64,000 bases of DNA from CAZYTX01 sp964650485 (GTDB lineage Bacteria; RBG-13-61-14; DATKZS01), in the NCBI GenBank assembly GCA_964650485.1, contig CAZYTX010000002.1, positions 62,001 through 126,000 on the forward strand, written 5' to 3'. Under the pieces are notes generated by a model. It was not told the DNA's origin, ran no database searches, and saw nothing but the letters and a program-made list of their open reading frames with translations. Each line of letters starts with the position of its first letter. Positions within the stretch are counted from its first letter, which is position 1. Position numbers and translations under genes: made by a program. Below are positions 1 to 8,803 of the stretch, piece by piece.

Positions 1-1
1 C

Positions 2-247
2 TCAAAAAAAGACGTGCATACCGAGCTTGTGAGGCTTGCCATGATGTCGGTGGCGAACCTGGCGGTCTTCCCGGTGCAGGACCTTCTCGGGCTGGATGGC
101 TCCGCCCGAATGAACACCCCTGCAAAAAGAGGAGGCAACTGGGAATGGCGCCTGCCCGCGGAAAGCCTATCCCCTTCTCTCCAACAAGAGTTTTTAATGA
201 TGACCCGAATCTATGGACGCGCCCCCCATGCCACCAGTCAAACATAA
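2..247 (+). CDS. malQ: 4-alpha-glucanotransferase (amylomaltase), C-terminal end
   Basis: The window opens inside this gene; only about the last 81 residues are present, read in frame from base 2. They contain ELVRLAMMSVANLAVFPVQD, LGLDGSARMNTPAKRGGNW and a final EWRL segment, which is the characteristic C-terminus of MalQ/DPE1 (GH77) enzymes, where the GGNWxWR block closes the active-site barrel. Known role of the family: disproportionation of maltodextrins during glycogen or maltose metabolism. The stop at 245-247 lies directly against the Pho-box promoter of phoB. The N-terminus and catalytic residues are outside the window. Confidence 0.87.
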   Translation, partial: SKKDVHTELVRLAMMSVANLAVFPVQDLLGLDGSARMNTPAKRGGNWEWRLPAESLSPSLQQEFLMMTRIYGRAPHATSQT

Positions 248-249
248 AT

Positions 250-279
250 CTAACCTTATACTAATGCAATGCTTATAAT
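250..279 (+). promoter_or_regulatory. PhoB-type promoter of phoBR (three 11-bp-spaced repeats, -10 box)
   Basis: CTAACCT (250-256), CTAATGC (261-267) and CTTATAA (272-278) start exactly 11 bp apart. A perfect TATAAT lies at 274-279 and there is no good -35. An 11-bp repeat replacing the -35 is the geometry of PhoB sites. The same CT(T/A)A core recurs upstream of the porin and pstS. This suggests that phoB is autoregulated. The match is to repeat geometry, not to the E. coli sequence itself. Confidence 0.6.
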
Positions 280-336
280 ATTGGAATAAAATTTGTGCCT
301 GGATCATTGTAATAAAACATACGGCAGGCAAGGGTG

Positions 337-1023
<687 letters not shown>

Positions 1024-1026
1024 TGC

Positions 1027-2805
1027 ATGAAAAGGAAGCGGCTGCTCTGGCAGATATACTCCTCTTACCTCTTCATTACAGTCTTATCAATACTTGCCGC
1101 GCTCCTGTTCGCATCCTGGTCGGTTAGAAAGTTCTACTTTGCACAGATTAACTCCGGCCTGGAGGACAGGGCCAGGCTCCTGCAAGCCGAGGTGAAAAAG
1201 CTGCTCAGGGTAAAGCCCGGGCAGGTGGACGAGTTCTGCAAGGGCCTGGGAAGAAGAAGCCACACCCGGGTTACCGTGGCCCTGCCCTCGGGCAAGGTCA
1301 TATGCGACTCTGAAGAGGACCCCGCAAACATGGACAACCACGCGGACCGGCCCGAGATAAGGCATGCCCTCGCAGGCAAGACCGGGGTCAAGACCCGCTA
1401 CAGCCATACCCTTGAGAAGGACATGGTGTACGTGGCCGTGCCAGTTATGGAGGACAGCAAGGTGGCCGGTGTGCTCCGCACCTCCATGCCGCTCGCGTCG
1501 GTGGGCAGTGAACTGAGAAAGGTGCACGGGAGGATACTCCTTGCCGGGATTGTCATAGCCGCTGCCGCGGCAGTCACCAGCTATATCACCGCCAGGAGGG
1601 TTATAATAGCGCTCGGCGAGATGAAGGCCGCGGCAAAGAAGTTTACAAGGGGTGACCTCTCAATAAGGCTCCCGGCGCCGGACACCGAGGAGATGGCCGG
1701 ACTGGCCGAGTCCCTGAATGAAATGGCCGCGCAACTGGACCGCAACATAAGGACCATCACCAGGCAGAGGAACGAGCGGGAGGCCATCCTGGCCAGCATG
1801 ACAGAGGGGGTGATTGCACTGGACACCAGGCAGAAGATCATAAGCATGAACAAGGCAGCGGCGCGGATGCTCGGGCTCGACCCCCAGGAAGTGGTCACCA
1901 AGAGCATACAGGAGGTGGTGAGAAAGCCCGTGTTGCAGGAAATATCTGCAAGGGCGCTTCACGAGAAGGTGCACGTGGAGGACGAGCTTGTGCTGTACAA
2001 GCCGGAGGAGCTTATCCTCCAGTCCCACGCCGACGTGCTCAGAGATGCAAGCGGGAACAGCCTGGGGGTGGTGATAGTGATGAACGACATCACCGCACTC
2101 AGGAAGCTGGAGAGTATAAGGAAGGACTTCGTGGCGAACGTGTCCCACGAGCTGCGCACGCCTTTCACCTCCATAAAGGGGTTCGTGGAGACGTTGCAGG
2201 ACGGGGCCATTAACGAGCCCGGAGACGCGAGGAAGTTCCTGGCTATCATCTCAAAGCAGGTGGACCAGTTGAACGCGCTCATTGACGACCTGCTCCTGCT
2301 CTCCAGGATCGAGCAGGAGTCGGAGAAAAAGGAGATCGGCCTCGAACAGATGAGAATAAAGAACGCGCTCGACTCTGCCATCGAGGTCTGCACGCCAAAG
2401 GCAGCGGAAAAGAACATTCAAATAATTCTCGAATGCGAGAATGACTTGACTGCAAGAATGAACCATACCCTGCTATCTCATGCGGTCTCGAACCTCATAG
2501 ACAACGCGGTTAAGTACAGCCAGCCGCAAAGCAAGGTCAAGGTGCATGCATCAAGGGAGCAAGGCGAGGTCAGGATAAAGGTCGAGGATCAGGGAGCCGG
2601 CATAGAAGCCGAGCACCTGCCAAGGCTGTTCGAGCGATTCTACAGGGTGGACAAGGCAAGGAGCAGAAGAATGGGGGGCACTGGGCTGGGGCTTGCCATT
2701 GTAAAGCACATTGTACAGGCCAACCGCGGTCATGTAAGCGTCGCCAGCACCCCAGGGTCCGGCTCTGTTTTCACCATACACCTGCCCGCGGATGAAAACA
2801 ATTAA
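1027..2805 (+). CDS. phoR: Phosphate-regulon sensor histidine kinase PhoR
   Basis: 592 residues. A first membrane segment lies near residues 10-30 and a second near 170-187. The stretch between them is a periplasmic region of about 140 residues, longer than the very short one in E. coli PhoR and like the Gram-positive and deltaproteobacterial type. A HAMP linker follows (190-245), then a PAS domain (about 250-355), the HisKA dimerisation helix with the phospho-accepting His374 in NVSHELRTPF, and an HATPase_c domain with the N box (SNLIDNAVKY), G1 (DQGAGI) and G2 (GGTGLGLAIVK) boxes. It starts 3 bp after phoB and is surely co-transcribed. It senses phosphate status through Pst/PhoU and phosphorylates PhoB. 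Confidence 0.87.
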   Translation: MKRKRLLWQIYSSYLFITVLSILAALLFASWSVRKFYFAQINSGLEDRARLLQAEVKKLLRVKPGQVDEFCKGLGRRSHTRVTVALPSGKVICDSEEDPANMDNHADRPEIRHALAGKTGVKTRYSHTLEKDMVYVAVPVMEDSKVAGVLRTSMPLASVGSELRKVHGRILLAGIVIAAAAAVTSYITARRVIIALGEMKAAAKKFTRGDLSIRLPAPDTEEMAGLAESLNEMAAQLDRNIRTITRQRNEREAILASMTEGVIALDTRQKIISMNKAAARMLGLDPQEVVTKSIQEVVRKPVLQEISARALHEKVHVEDELVLYKPEELILQSHADVLRDASGNSLGVVIVMNDITALRKLESIRKDFVANVSHELRTPFTSIKGFVETLQDGAINEPGDARKFLAIISKQVDQLNALIDDLLLLSRIEQESEKKEIGLEQMRIKNALDSAIEVCTPKAAEKNIQIILECENDLTARMNHTLLSHAVSNLIDNAVKYSQPQSKVKVHASREQGEVRIKVEDQGAGIEAEHLPRLFERFYRVDKARSRRMGGTGLGLAIVKHIVQANRGHVSVASTPGSGSVFTIHLPADENN

Positions 2806-2815
2806 CAAACATAGG

Positions 2816-2906
2816 CTTACATTAGCCTTACCTTCTGCTGCCCTGCCCTGAAACTTAACACAAAACAAATATTTGCCTAACTTTCTGCTTACCTCCTGAT
2901 GATAAA
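2816..2906 (+). promoter_or_regulatory. Two Pho-box-like repeat pairs and -10 upstream of the porin
   Basis: Pair 1: CTTACAT (2816-2822) and CTTACCT (2827-2833), 11 bp apart. Pair 2: CTAACTT (2877-2883) and CTTACCT (2888-2894), again 11 bp apart. The pairs start 61 bp from each other. GATAAA at 2901-2906 lies 6 bp beyond the last repeat, the same spacing as repeat 2 to TATAAT in front of phoB. Pair 2 therefore looks like the activating site and pair 1 like an auxiliary site. Confidence 0.58.
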
Positions 2907-2971
2907 ACTCTTTGGGCAAGTCGCCGGCCAAGGGTGCAGATAAAACAGGACAGGTGAAAAAGGGAGGTAAT

Positions 2972-4234
2972 ATGGAAAGAGTAGGATATGTAAAAACAGG
3001 CATGTGGCGGCCGAGGTGTTCTGCAACAGCGCTGCTCGTCTGCCTGCTGTTTTTATCCTGTCCCGGCCGGTCCAGCGAGGATGGCCAATCCCTGGACAAG
3101 TCCCTCGATGGCATAAGGTTCGGGGTGCTTGCTTACGTGGACTACTCCTCCGGACAGGAGGCCCTGGCCGGTGACGAGCAGGAGAACTACAACCGCTTCT
3201 CCCTCACCCGGGGATACTTCACCATGAAGAAGTCCCTGAACGCGTGGATGGGAATGCGGCTTACAACCGACGTAAAGCATGAGACCAAGGACCCGGGCAC
3301 CAAGCTCCACGGAAGCTACGTGGCGAGGCTGAAGTACTTCTATGCGGAGCTCAAGCCCCCTGACCTGGGGCCGCTCACCTCCATGAAATCGGAGGTCGGG
3401 CTGGGACACATGCCCTGGCTGGACTTCGAGGAGCACGTGAACCCGTACCGCTGCCAAGGGACCATGGCCATTGAGCGGGCCCACGTGTTCAACTCCGCGG
3501 ACCTGGGCGCGAGCATCAGGGGTTACCTGGGGGGAGAGCTGGAAGATGCTGAGAAGCGCATTGGCTCTCATCATTATACCGGGAAATACGGGAGTTGGCA
3601 CGTGGGTGTGTACAACGGCGGCGGGTATCACGCCGTCGAGAAGAACCAGGACAAGGTGGTGGAGGGCAGGGTCACACTGAGGCCCTTGCCAGGCGCCGTA
3701 CCGGGACTGCGGCTGAGCTACCTTGGCATCTCCGGCAAGGGCAACAAGGCAAAGGGCGACGAGATCGTGACGCCCGACGGCAAAACAATGGTGTTCCTGG
3801 AGCCGCCGGGATACCAGGTGCACCTTTGCATGCTCTCTTACCGGCACCCTATGGTTATACTGACAGCCCAGTACTTCACTACAAGGGGGAACGCCTCAGG
3901 GGAGTGGATTAACAAGCAAGGCAATGCTCTGGAAACAGAAGGGTGGTCCGCTTTTGGGAACATGAAAGTCCCGGCAACAGGGAGGAAGGCCAACCTGTTC
4001 GCAAGGTACGACTGGTTCGACCAGGACTCCGAAGACGAATGGGCAGAGCATACCGCATATTGGATGCTAATCGCAGGCATGGCATTCGACCTTTATAAGA
4101 ATAACCTGCTCCTTCTCGCATACGAGACAACTGAATACGACGAGGACGCCGGCCACAAGGGACATATGCCCTCTCCCGAAAACAACCTGGGCAGGGAGGA
4201 GAAGTTCCAGGCAGTGTGGCAGATAAAATTTTAA
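2972..4234 (+). CDS. Outer-membrane beta-barrel porin of the Pho locus (probable phosphate/anion porin)
   Basis: 420 residues from ATG 2972, chosen because GGGAGGT sits just upstream; an earlier in-frame start at 2912 has no such site. It has a signal peptide (basic start, then hydrophobic ATALLVCLLFLSC). The rest alternates polar and aromatic residues as beta strands do and ends in WQIKF with the C-terminal Phe recognised by the Bam machinery. It has no lipobox in good context. It lies between phoR and pstS behind two Pho-box pairs, so phosphate uptake across the outer membrane is the natural inference (analogous to OprP/PhoE). I cannot assign it to a named porin family by sequence. Confidence 0.7.
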   Translation: MERVGYVKTGMWRPRCSATALLVCLLFLSCPGRSSEDGQSLDKSLDGIRFGVLAYVDYSSGQEALAGDEQENYNRFSLTRGYFTMKKSLNAWMGMRLTTDVKHETKDPGTKLHGSYVARLKYFYAELKPPDLGPLTSMKSEVGLGHMPWLDFEEHVNPYRCQGTMAIERAHVFNSADLGASIRGYLGGELEDAEKRIGSHHYTGKYGSWHVGVYNGGGYHAVEKNQDKVVEGRVTLRPLPGAVPGLRLSYLGISGKGNKAKGDEIVTPDGKTMVFLEPPGYQVHLCMLSYRHPMVILTAQYFTTRGNASGEWINKQGNALETEGWSAFGNMKVPATGRKANLFARYDWFDQDSEDEWAEHTAYWMLIAGMAFDLYKNNLLLLAYETTEYDEDAGHKGHMPSPENNLGREEKFQAVWQIKF

Positions 4235-4259
4235 CTGCGCGCTTACAAAATCCTAACAT
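4231..4259 (+). promoter_or_regulatory. Pho-box-like triple repeat upstream of pstS
   Basis: TTAACTG (4231-4237), CTTACAA (4242-4248) and CTAACAT (4253-4259) start exactly 11 bp apart. The first repeat overlaps the porin stop codon. A weak -10 (CATACT at 4268-4273, or TATAGA at 4274-4279) lies downstream, so the -10 spacing is less well matched than at phoB and the porin. This likely gives pstS its own PhoB-dependent promoter. Confidence 0.57.
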
Positions 4260-4296
4260 TTAAAGCGCATACTTATAGAAGGAAAAGGAGATGGAA

Positions 4297-5358
4297 ATGA
4301 AAAAAGGATATTTAACAGGGCTCGTGGCGACGATGCTCCTTGGTCTCGGGTTTCAATCGCAAGGAGCAAAAATGGCTATCAACGGCGCGGGCGCCAGTTT
4401 CCCTTATCCGCTTTACTCCCAGTGGTCATACGAGTACCACAACCTTACCGACCTGAAAATAAACTACCAGTCAATCGGCTCGGGCGGGGGCATCGCCCAG
4501 ATCAAAGCTAAGACCGTGGACTTCGGGGCATCGGACGCCCCCATGAAGCCAAAGGAGCTCTCCGAGCACGGCCTGCTCCAGTTCCCCATGATAATCGGCG
4601 GGGTGGTGCCGGTGGTGAACGTACGCGGACTGGAGGGTGAGAAGCTAAAGCTCACAAGGGACCTGCTCGCTGACATCTTCCTTGGAAAAGTCGAGAGATG
4701 GGACCATGAACGCATAAAGGAGGTGAACCCGGGACTAAAGCTGCCTGACCAGGACATAGTAGTTGTGCACAGGGCCGACGGCTCCGGGACCACCTGGATA
4801 TTCACCAATTACCTGGAGAAGATATCCAGTCGGTGGAAAGAGAAGGTGGGTACCGGCAAGGCGGTCGAGTGGCCTACTGGTGTAGGAGGCAAGGGGAACG
4901 AGGGGGTGTCATCGTACGTCATGCGACAGCCGGGTTCCATAGGCTACGTCGAGTTCGCCTATGCCCTCGAGAACGACATGGACTACGTGCTCCTGGAAAA
5001 CAAGGCAGGCAAGTTCGTGGAGCCGTCAATAGAGACCTTCCAGGATGCCGCGGCCAACGCGGACTGGAAAAACGCTCCCGGCTACTACCTGGTGCTCACC
5101 CACCAGCCCGGCGACAAGTCATGGCCCATTACCGGCGCATCATTCATACTGGCGCACAAGAAGCAGAAGGATCGCGATACAGCGACCGCTATGTTAAAGT
5201 TCTTCGACTGGTGCTACAAGCACGGCGCAGAGACCGCAAAGAAGCTCCACTACGTGCCCATACCCGGGAACGTGGTGAAGATGGTGGAGGACACCTGGAG
5301 CCGGGAGATCGAGGGGCCAGAGGGAAAACCCGTGTGGCCCCCGAAAAGGATCGAGTAG
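4297..5358 (+). CDS. pstS: Periplasmic phosphate-binding protein PstS
   Basis: 353 residues from ATG 4297, which has AAGGAG six bases upstream; the ATG at 4291 touches that site. A signal peptide (MKKGYLTGLVATMLLGLGF) is followed by the PstS hallmarks INGAGASFPYPLYSQW, IGSGGG, the phosphate-contacting DFGASDAPM, HRADGSGTTWIFTNYL and GNEGVSSYVMRQPGSIGYVE (partly). This is the substrate receptor of the high-affinity phosphate ABC importer. It is first in the pst operon behind its own Pho-box triple repeat, and a hairpin at its stop codon may let it be made in excess over the permease. Confidence 0.93.
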   Translation: MKKGYLTGLVATMLLGLGFQSQGAKMAINGAGASFPYPLYSQWSYEYHNLTDLKINYQSIGSGGGIAQIKAKTVDFGASDAPMKPKELSEHGLLQFPMIIGGVVPVVNVRGLEGEKLKLTRDLLADIFLGKVERWDHERIKEVNPGLKLPDQDIVVVHRADGSGTTWIFTNYLEKISSRWKEKVGTGKAVEWPTGVGGKGNEGVSSYVMRQPGSIGYVEFAYALENDMDYVLLENKAGKFVEPSIETFQDAAANADWKNAPGYYLVLTHQPGDKSWPITGASFILAHKKQKDRDTATAMLKFFDWCYKHGAETAKKLHYVPIPGNVVKMVEDTWSREIEGPEGKPVWPPKRIE

Positions 5359-5402
5359 CGAGGATCGAGCCTTCCAGAGAGTTCTCTTGCCCCTCGCTAC
5401 TC
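5353..5402 (+). promoter_or_regulatory. Stem-loop at the pstS stop codon (attenuator or mRNA 3'-end stabiliser)
   Basis: GAGTAGCGAGG (5353-5363) is the exact inverse of CCTCGCTACTC (5392-5402), giving an 11-bp perfect stem with a 28-nt loop. A smaller AGAGA/TCTCT stem lies inside the loop. No T-run follows, so it is not a classic terminator. The position between pstS and pstC matches hairpins known to raise binding-protein mRNA over permease mRNA in ABC operons. The right arm belongs to a short CTCGCTACTCG-type low-complexity run. Confidence 0.55.
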
Positions 5403-5476
5403 GCTTCTCGCTACTGAATAAAGCTTTCTATGCCGCGCCTTGGGCGCTTAATAAAAGGGGGAAACATCAAGGACCA

Positions 5477-6442
5477 GTGAGCATAACTCTTAGCCGAACC
5501 GATAAGGACCACCAGGCCTCGGCCCGGTCTGCAAGGGCCGACTTCGCCTTCAGGTGGACTACGGCCTTGTGCGCCGCGGCCATAATCATCATCATGCTCA
5601 CCCTGGTCGCGGTGCTCATCTACAACTCAAGGCTCTCCATACACAAGTTTGGACTCGAGTTCCTGGTCTCAAAAAAGTGGAACCCGGTCACGCAGGAGTT
5701 CGGGGCCTTGTCCAGCGTTTACGGCACCATTGTCTCCACCCTGATCGCCATGGTGCTGGCCGTGCCCGTGAGTCTGGCAGTGGCCTTGTTCCTGGTGGAG
5801 TTGGCACATCCCCTGGTGAGCAAAGTTGTTGGAGCGGCCATCGAGCTGCTGGCGGCCATTCCCAGCATCATTTACGGAATGTGGGGGCTGTTCGTGTTCG
5901 CGCCGTTCGTGGGAAACTACATCGAGCCGGCCCTGAAGGACACCCTCGGGTTCCTGCCTCTGTTCAGAGGACCGCCAATGGGTATCGGCATGCTCAGCGC
6001 CGGCATTATCCTGGCCCTCATGATACTGCCCTTTATCTCCGCGGTGGCCAGGGACGTGTTCCAGATGGTGCCCGCGGTGGTCAAGGAGTCCGGGTTCGGC
6101 ATGGGTGGCACCACCTGGGAGGTCTTCCGCAAGATTACCATACCATATGGCATCAGGGGGATAGTGGGGGCCTGCTTTCTGGGGCTGGGCCGGGCCATAG
6201 GCGAGACCATGGCCGTGACCTTTGTAATAGGCAACGACCACACTATCTCCGCCTCTTTGTTCTCGCCAGGCAACAGCATCGCCAGCACCCTGGCAAACGA
6301 GTTCGCCGAGGCCGCGGAGCCCATGTACCTGTCCGCCCTGGTTGAGCTTGGCCTGGTGCTCTTTGCCATCACCTTCATCATGCAGATCATCGCCCATTTC
6401 TGGCTTAAAAGGATGAGGGTGTCAATGGGAGGCGGATTGTGA
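5477..6442 (+). CDS. pstC: Phosphate ABC transporter permease PstC
   Basis: About 321 residues from GTG 5477 (AAGGA just upstream). An open frame extends back to 5387, but that stretch lies over the repeat region and does not look coding. Six hydrophobic membrane segments follow a soluble N-terminus, and the permease EAA loop contact is near KESGFGMGGTTWEVFRKITI with the downstream G at GLGRAIGETMA. AIPSIIYGMWGLFVFAPF is the typical PstC segment. It forms the inner-membrane channel with PstA. Its stop overlaps the pstA start by four bases (GTGA), indicating translational coupling. Confidence 0.9.
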   Translation: MSITLSRTDKDHQASARSARADFAFRWTTALCAAAIIIIMLTLVAVLIYNSRLSIHKFGLEFLVSKKWNPVTQEFGALSSVYGTIVSTLIAMVLAVPVSLAVALFLVELAHPLVSKVVGAAIELLAAIPSIIYGMWGLFVFAPFVGNYIEPALKDTLGFLPLFRGPPMGIGMLSAGIILALMILPFISAVARDVFQMVPAVVKESGFGMGGTTWEVFRKITIPYGIRGIVGACFLGLGRAIGETMAVTFVIGNDHTISASLFSPGNSIASTLANEFAEAAEPMYLSALVELGLVLFAITFIMQIIAHFWLKRMRVSMGGGL

Positions 6443-7284
6443 GGCGCCGGTCAATGGCTCTTAGGCGGGCCACTGACCTCGGGGTCAAGGGCGCGTCCGT
6501 ATGCGCGGCCCTGATAGGAATATTCTTCCTCTTCTGGATACTATACACCATAACAGCCCGGGGCATCGCCGCCTTTGACCTCGAGTTCTTCACCAGGCTG
6601 CCCGCTCCTCCCGGGATCAAGGGAGGCGGACTGGCGAACGCCATACTGGGCACCTTCCTCATGACTGTAATCGCAACCGCCTTGGGCGTGCCAATAGGAA
6701 TGATGGCAGGGATTTACCTCTCCGAGTTCGGTCTCGACTCCAGGCAGGCCACATCGGTGCGCTTCTTTACCAACGTGCTCATGGGCACGCCCTCGATAAT
6801 AATCGGGGTGTTCGTGTACGGGCTGTTGGTCAAGACCCTGGGCGACTTCTCGGGATGGGCCGGCGCGGTGGCCTTGGGCTTAATCATGCTGCCGGTGGTG
6901 GCACGGACCACCGAGGACATGCTTGGCCTGGTGCCCAACGCATTGCGCGAGTCCGCGCTGGCACTGGGGGCCCCAAGGTGGAAGGCCACGCTCGGGGTGG
7001 TGGTGAGGGCCGCAAAGACCGGGCTCATAACCGGCGTGCTCCTGGCGGTGGCAAGGGTGAGCGGAGAGACCGCGCCCCTGCTCTTCACCGCGCTCAACAG
7101 TCCCTACTGGCCGGAGGCGTCACTTACCGGACCAACGGCTAACCTCACAGTAACGATCTTCAACTACGCCATGTCGCCGTATCGCGACTGGCAGATGCTC
7201 GCATGGGGAGCGTCTCTTCTCATAACCGCTGCCGTGCTTGTGCTGGCAGTGGGGTCCAGGTTAATATTCAGGGGAAAGGAGTAA
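6439..7284 (+). CDS. pstA: Phosphate ABC transporter permease PstA
   Basis: 281 residues, GTG start overlapping the pstC stop. It has six membrane segments, with the PstA-typical TRLPAPPGIKGGGLANAILG, MGTPSIIIGVFVYGLLV and the EAA loop around LRESALALGAPRWKATLGVV, then RVSGETAPLLFTA. It pairs with PstC to form the phosphate channel energised by PstB. It abuts pstB directly with no intergenic base. Confidence 0.91.
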   Translation: MRRRSMALRRATDLGVKGASVCAALIGIFFLFWILYTITARGIAAFDLEFFTRLPAPPGIKGGGLANAILGTFLMTVIATALGVPIGMMAGIYLSEFGLDSRQATSVRFFTNVLMGTPSIIIGVFVYGLLVKTLGDFSGWAGAVALGLIMLPVVARTTEDMLGLVPNALRESALALGAPRWKATLGVVVRAAKTGLITGVLLAVARVSGETAPLLFTALNSPYWPEASLTGPTANLTVTIFNYAMSPYRDWQMLAWGASLLITAAVLVLAVGSRLIFRGKE

Positions 7285-8121
7285 ATGGAAGGCGCGGAAG
7301 ACAAGAGGGCCCGAGCGGTGCAGCCTGTGGAGAAAGAGCCTGCCAGGGAACCGGTCACGGACAATTCAGAGGTCAAGGTCTCGATAAGGGACCTGAACTT
7401 CTACTACGGTGACCAGCAGGCCCTGGTTGACAACAGCTTCGAGGTGATAAAGAACAGGGTCACGGCCATCATAGGGCCTTCAGGGTGTGGCAAGTCCACC
7501 CACATCCGCGTCTACAACAGGATCTACGAGCTATACAGGGGGCACCGGGCCGAGGGAGAGGTCATAATGGACGGCCGCAACATCCTCTCACCGGACCAGG
7601 ACCTGATCGAGCTGCGCAGGAAGGTGGGCATGATCTTCCAGAAGCCCACTCCCTTCCCCATGTCGGTGTTCGACAACGTGGCATACGGGATCAAGCTGCA
7701 TTACAGGCTGGGAAAGTCCGACCTCTTCATGAGGGTGGAGAACGCGCTCCGCATGGCCGCCCTGTGGGACGAGGTCAAGGACAAGCTGGCCCAGCCGGGC
7801 ACCGACCTGTCTGGCGGCCAGCAGCAGAGGCTGTGCATAGCAAGGGCCATCGCAATCGAGCCCGAGCTCTTGTGCATGGACGAGCCAACCTCGGCCATAG
7901 ACCCGGTGGCCACCGCCAAGATCGAGGGCCTGGTTGAAGAGCTCAAGTCGAGGTATACAATCGTTATCGTCACCCACAACATGCAGCAGGCCGCCCGCAT
8001 ATCCGATGTCACCGCCTTCTTCTACCAGGGATACGTGGTGGAGGTGGGAGACACCAACCGGCTGTTCACAAAGCCGGAAAAGAAGCAGACAGAGGACTAT
8101 ATCACCGGAAGGTTCGGATAA
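7285..8121 (+). CDS. pstB: Phosphate ABC transporter ATP-binding protein PstB
   Basis: 278 residues. Walker A is GPSGCGKST, the Q-loop lies in MIFQKPTPFPMSVFDNVAYG (the PstB-specific FQKPTPFP), the signature is LSGGQQQRLCIARAIA, Walker B is LLCMDEPTSAID and the switch His is in IVTHNMQQA. The residues after Walker A (HIRVYNRI) differ slightly from the usual FLRTLNRM of PstB. The first 30 or so residues are an acidic/basic extension before the ABC core. It energises phosphate import and, with PhoU, signals to PhoR. Confidence 0.93.
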   Translation: MEGAEDKRARAVQPVEKEPAREPVTDNSEVKVSIRDLNFYYGDQQALVDNSFEVIKNRVTAIIGPSGCGKSTHIRVYNRIYELYRGHRAEGEVIMDGRNILSPDQDLIELRRKVGMIFQKPTPFPMSVFDNVAYGIKLHYRLGKSDLFMRVENALRMAALWDEVKDKLAQPGTDLSGGQQQRLCIARAIAIEPELLCMDEPTSAIDPVATAKIEGLVEELKSRYTIVIVTHNMQQAARISDVTAFFYQGYVVEVGDTNRLFTKPEKKQTEDYITGRFG

Positions 8122-8134
8122 AAAGGAGAGCAAC

Positions 8135-8803
8135 ATGACCAATCTTTTGCACAACGAGATCGAGAGACTGAAAAACATGCTCCTCTCAATCGGCGCCATG
8201 GTGGAGGAGGCATTGTCAAAAGCAATCAAGTCATTGGAGGACAGGGACCCGGCCATGGCCTCCGAGGTCATGGACAACGACCCTGAGATTGACAAAAAGG
8301 AAGTGGAACTGGAGGAAGAGTGCCTGAAAGTGCTGGCTCTGCACCAGCCGGTGGCTATTGACTTGAGGTTCATGGTGGCGCTTTTAAAGATTAACAACGA
8401 CCTGGAAAGGATCGGAGACCTCGCGGTTAACATCGCTGAGAGGTCATTTTATCTCGCATCAAAGGAGCCCCTGGACACCCCGGTTGATTACAAGGGGATA
8501 GCCGGAAAGGCCATTGACATGGTCAAGAAGAGCCTGGACTCGCTGGTCAACATGGACAGCCGGTTGGCCCACCAGGTGTGCGAGGCTGATGACGAGGTTG
8601 ACGAGATGAACAGGCAGATGTTCCAAAACGTGCAGAGGGCTATAAAGAAGGCCCCGGAAAGGATGGACTGCCTGCTCCAGTACATGCTGGTCTCCAGGCA
8701 TTTGGAGAGGGTTGCTGACCACGCCACAAACATCGGCGAAGACGTGATCTACATGATCGAGGGAGAGATCGTAAGGCACCGCCTGGGCGAAACCGGGAGT
8801 TAA
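8135..8803 (+). CDS. phoU: Phosphate signalling regulator PhoU
   Basis: 222 residues from ATG 8135, which has an AAAAGGAGAG site and follows pstB by 13 bp; longer in-frame starts run back inside pstB. It contains two repeated three-helix units, each with the metal-binding acidic block of PhoU: MDNDPEIDKKEVELEEECL in the first and EADDEVDEMNRQM in the second, and the LERIGDLAVNIAER and LERVADHATNIGED motifs. It links the Pst transporter to PhoR and represses the regulon when phosphate is plentiful. Its last 4 bp overlap the end of the convergent downstream gene. Confidence 0.93.
   Translation: MTNLLHNEIERLKNMLLSIGAMVEEALSKAIKSLEDRDPAMASEVMDNDPEIDKKEVELEEECLKVLALHQPVAIDLRFMVALLKINNDLERIGDLAVNIAERSFYLASKEPLDTPVDYKGIAGKAIDMVKKSLDSLVNMDSRLAHQVCEADDEVDEMNRQMFQNVQRAIKKAPERMDCLLQYMLVSRHLERVADHATNIGEDVIYMIEGEIVRHRLGETGS

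Noticed and set aside
5353..5415. CRISPR or REP-type repeat array after pstS
   Set aside because: Only one inverted repeat with a short degenerate CTCGCTACT run; no spacer-repeat periodicity.
5669..6397. Long open frame opposite pstC (242 codons)
   Set aside because: His/Gly/Gln-rich shadow of the pstC codons, with no ribosome site and no family features. Similar shadows exist opposite most large genes here.
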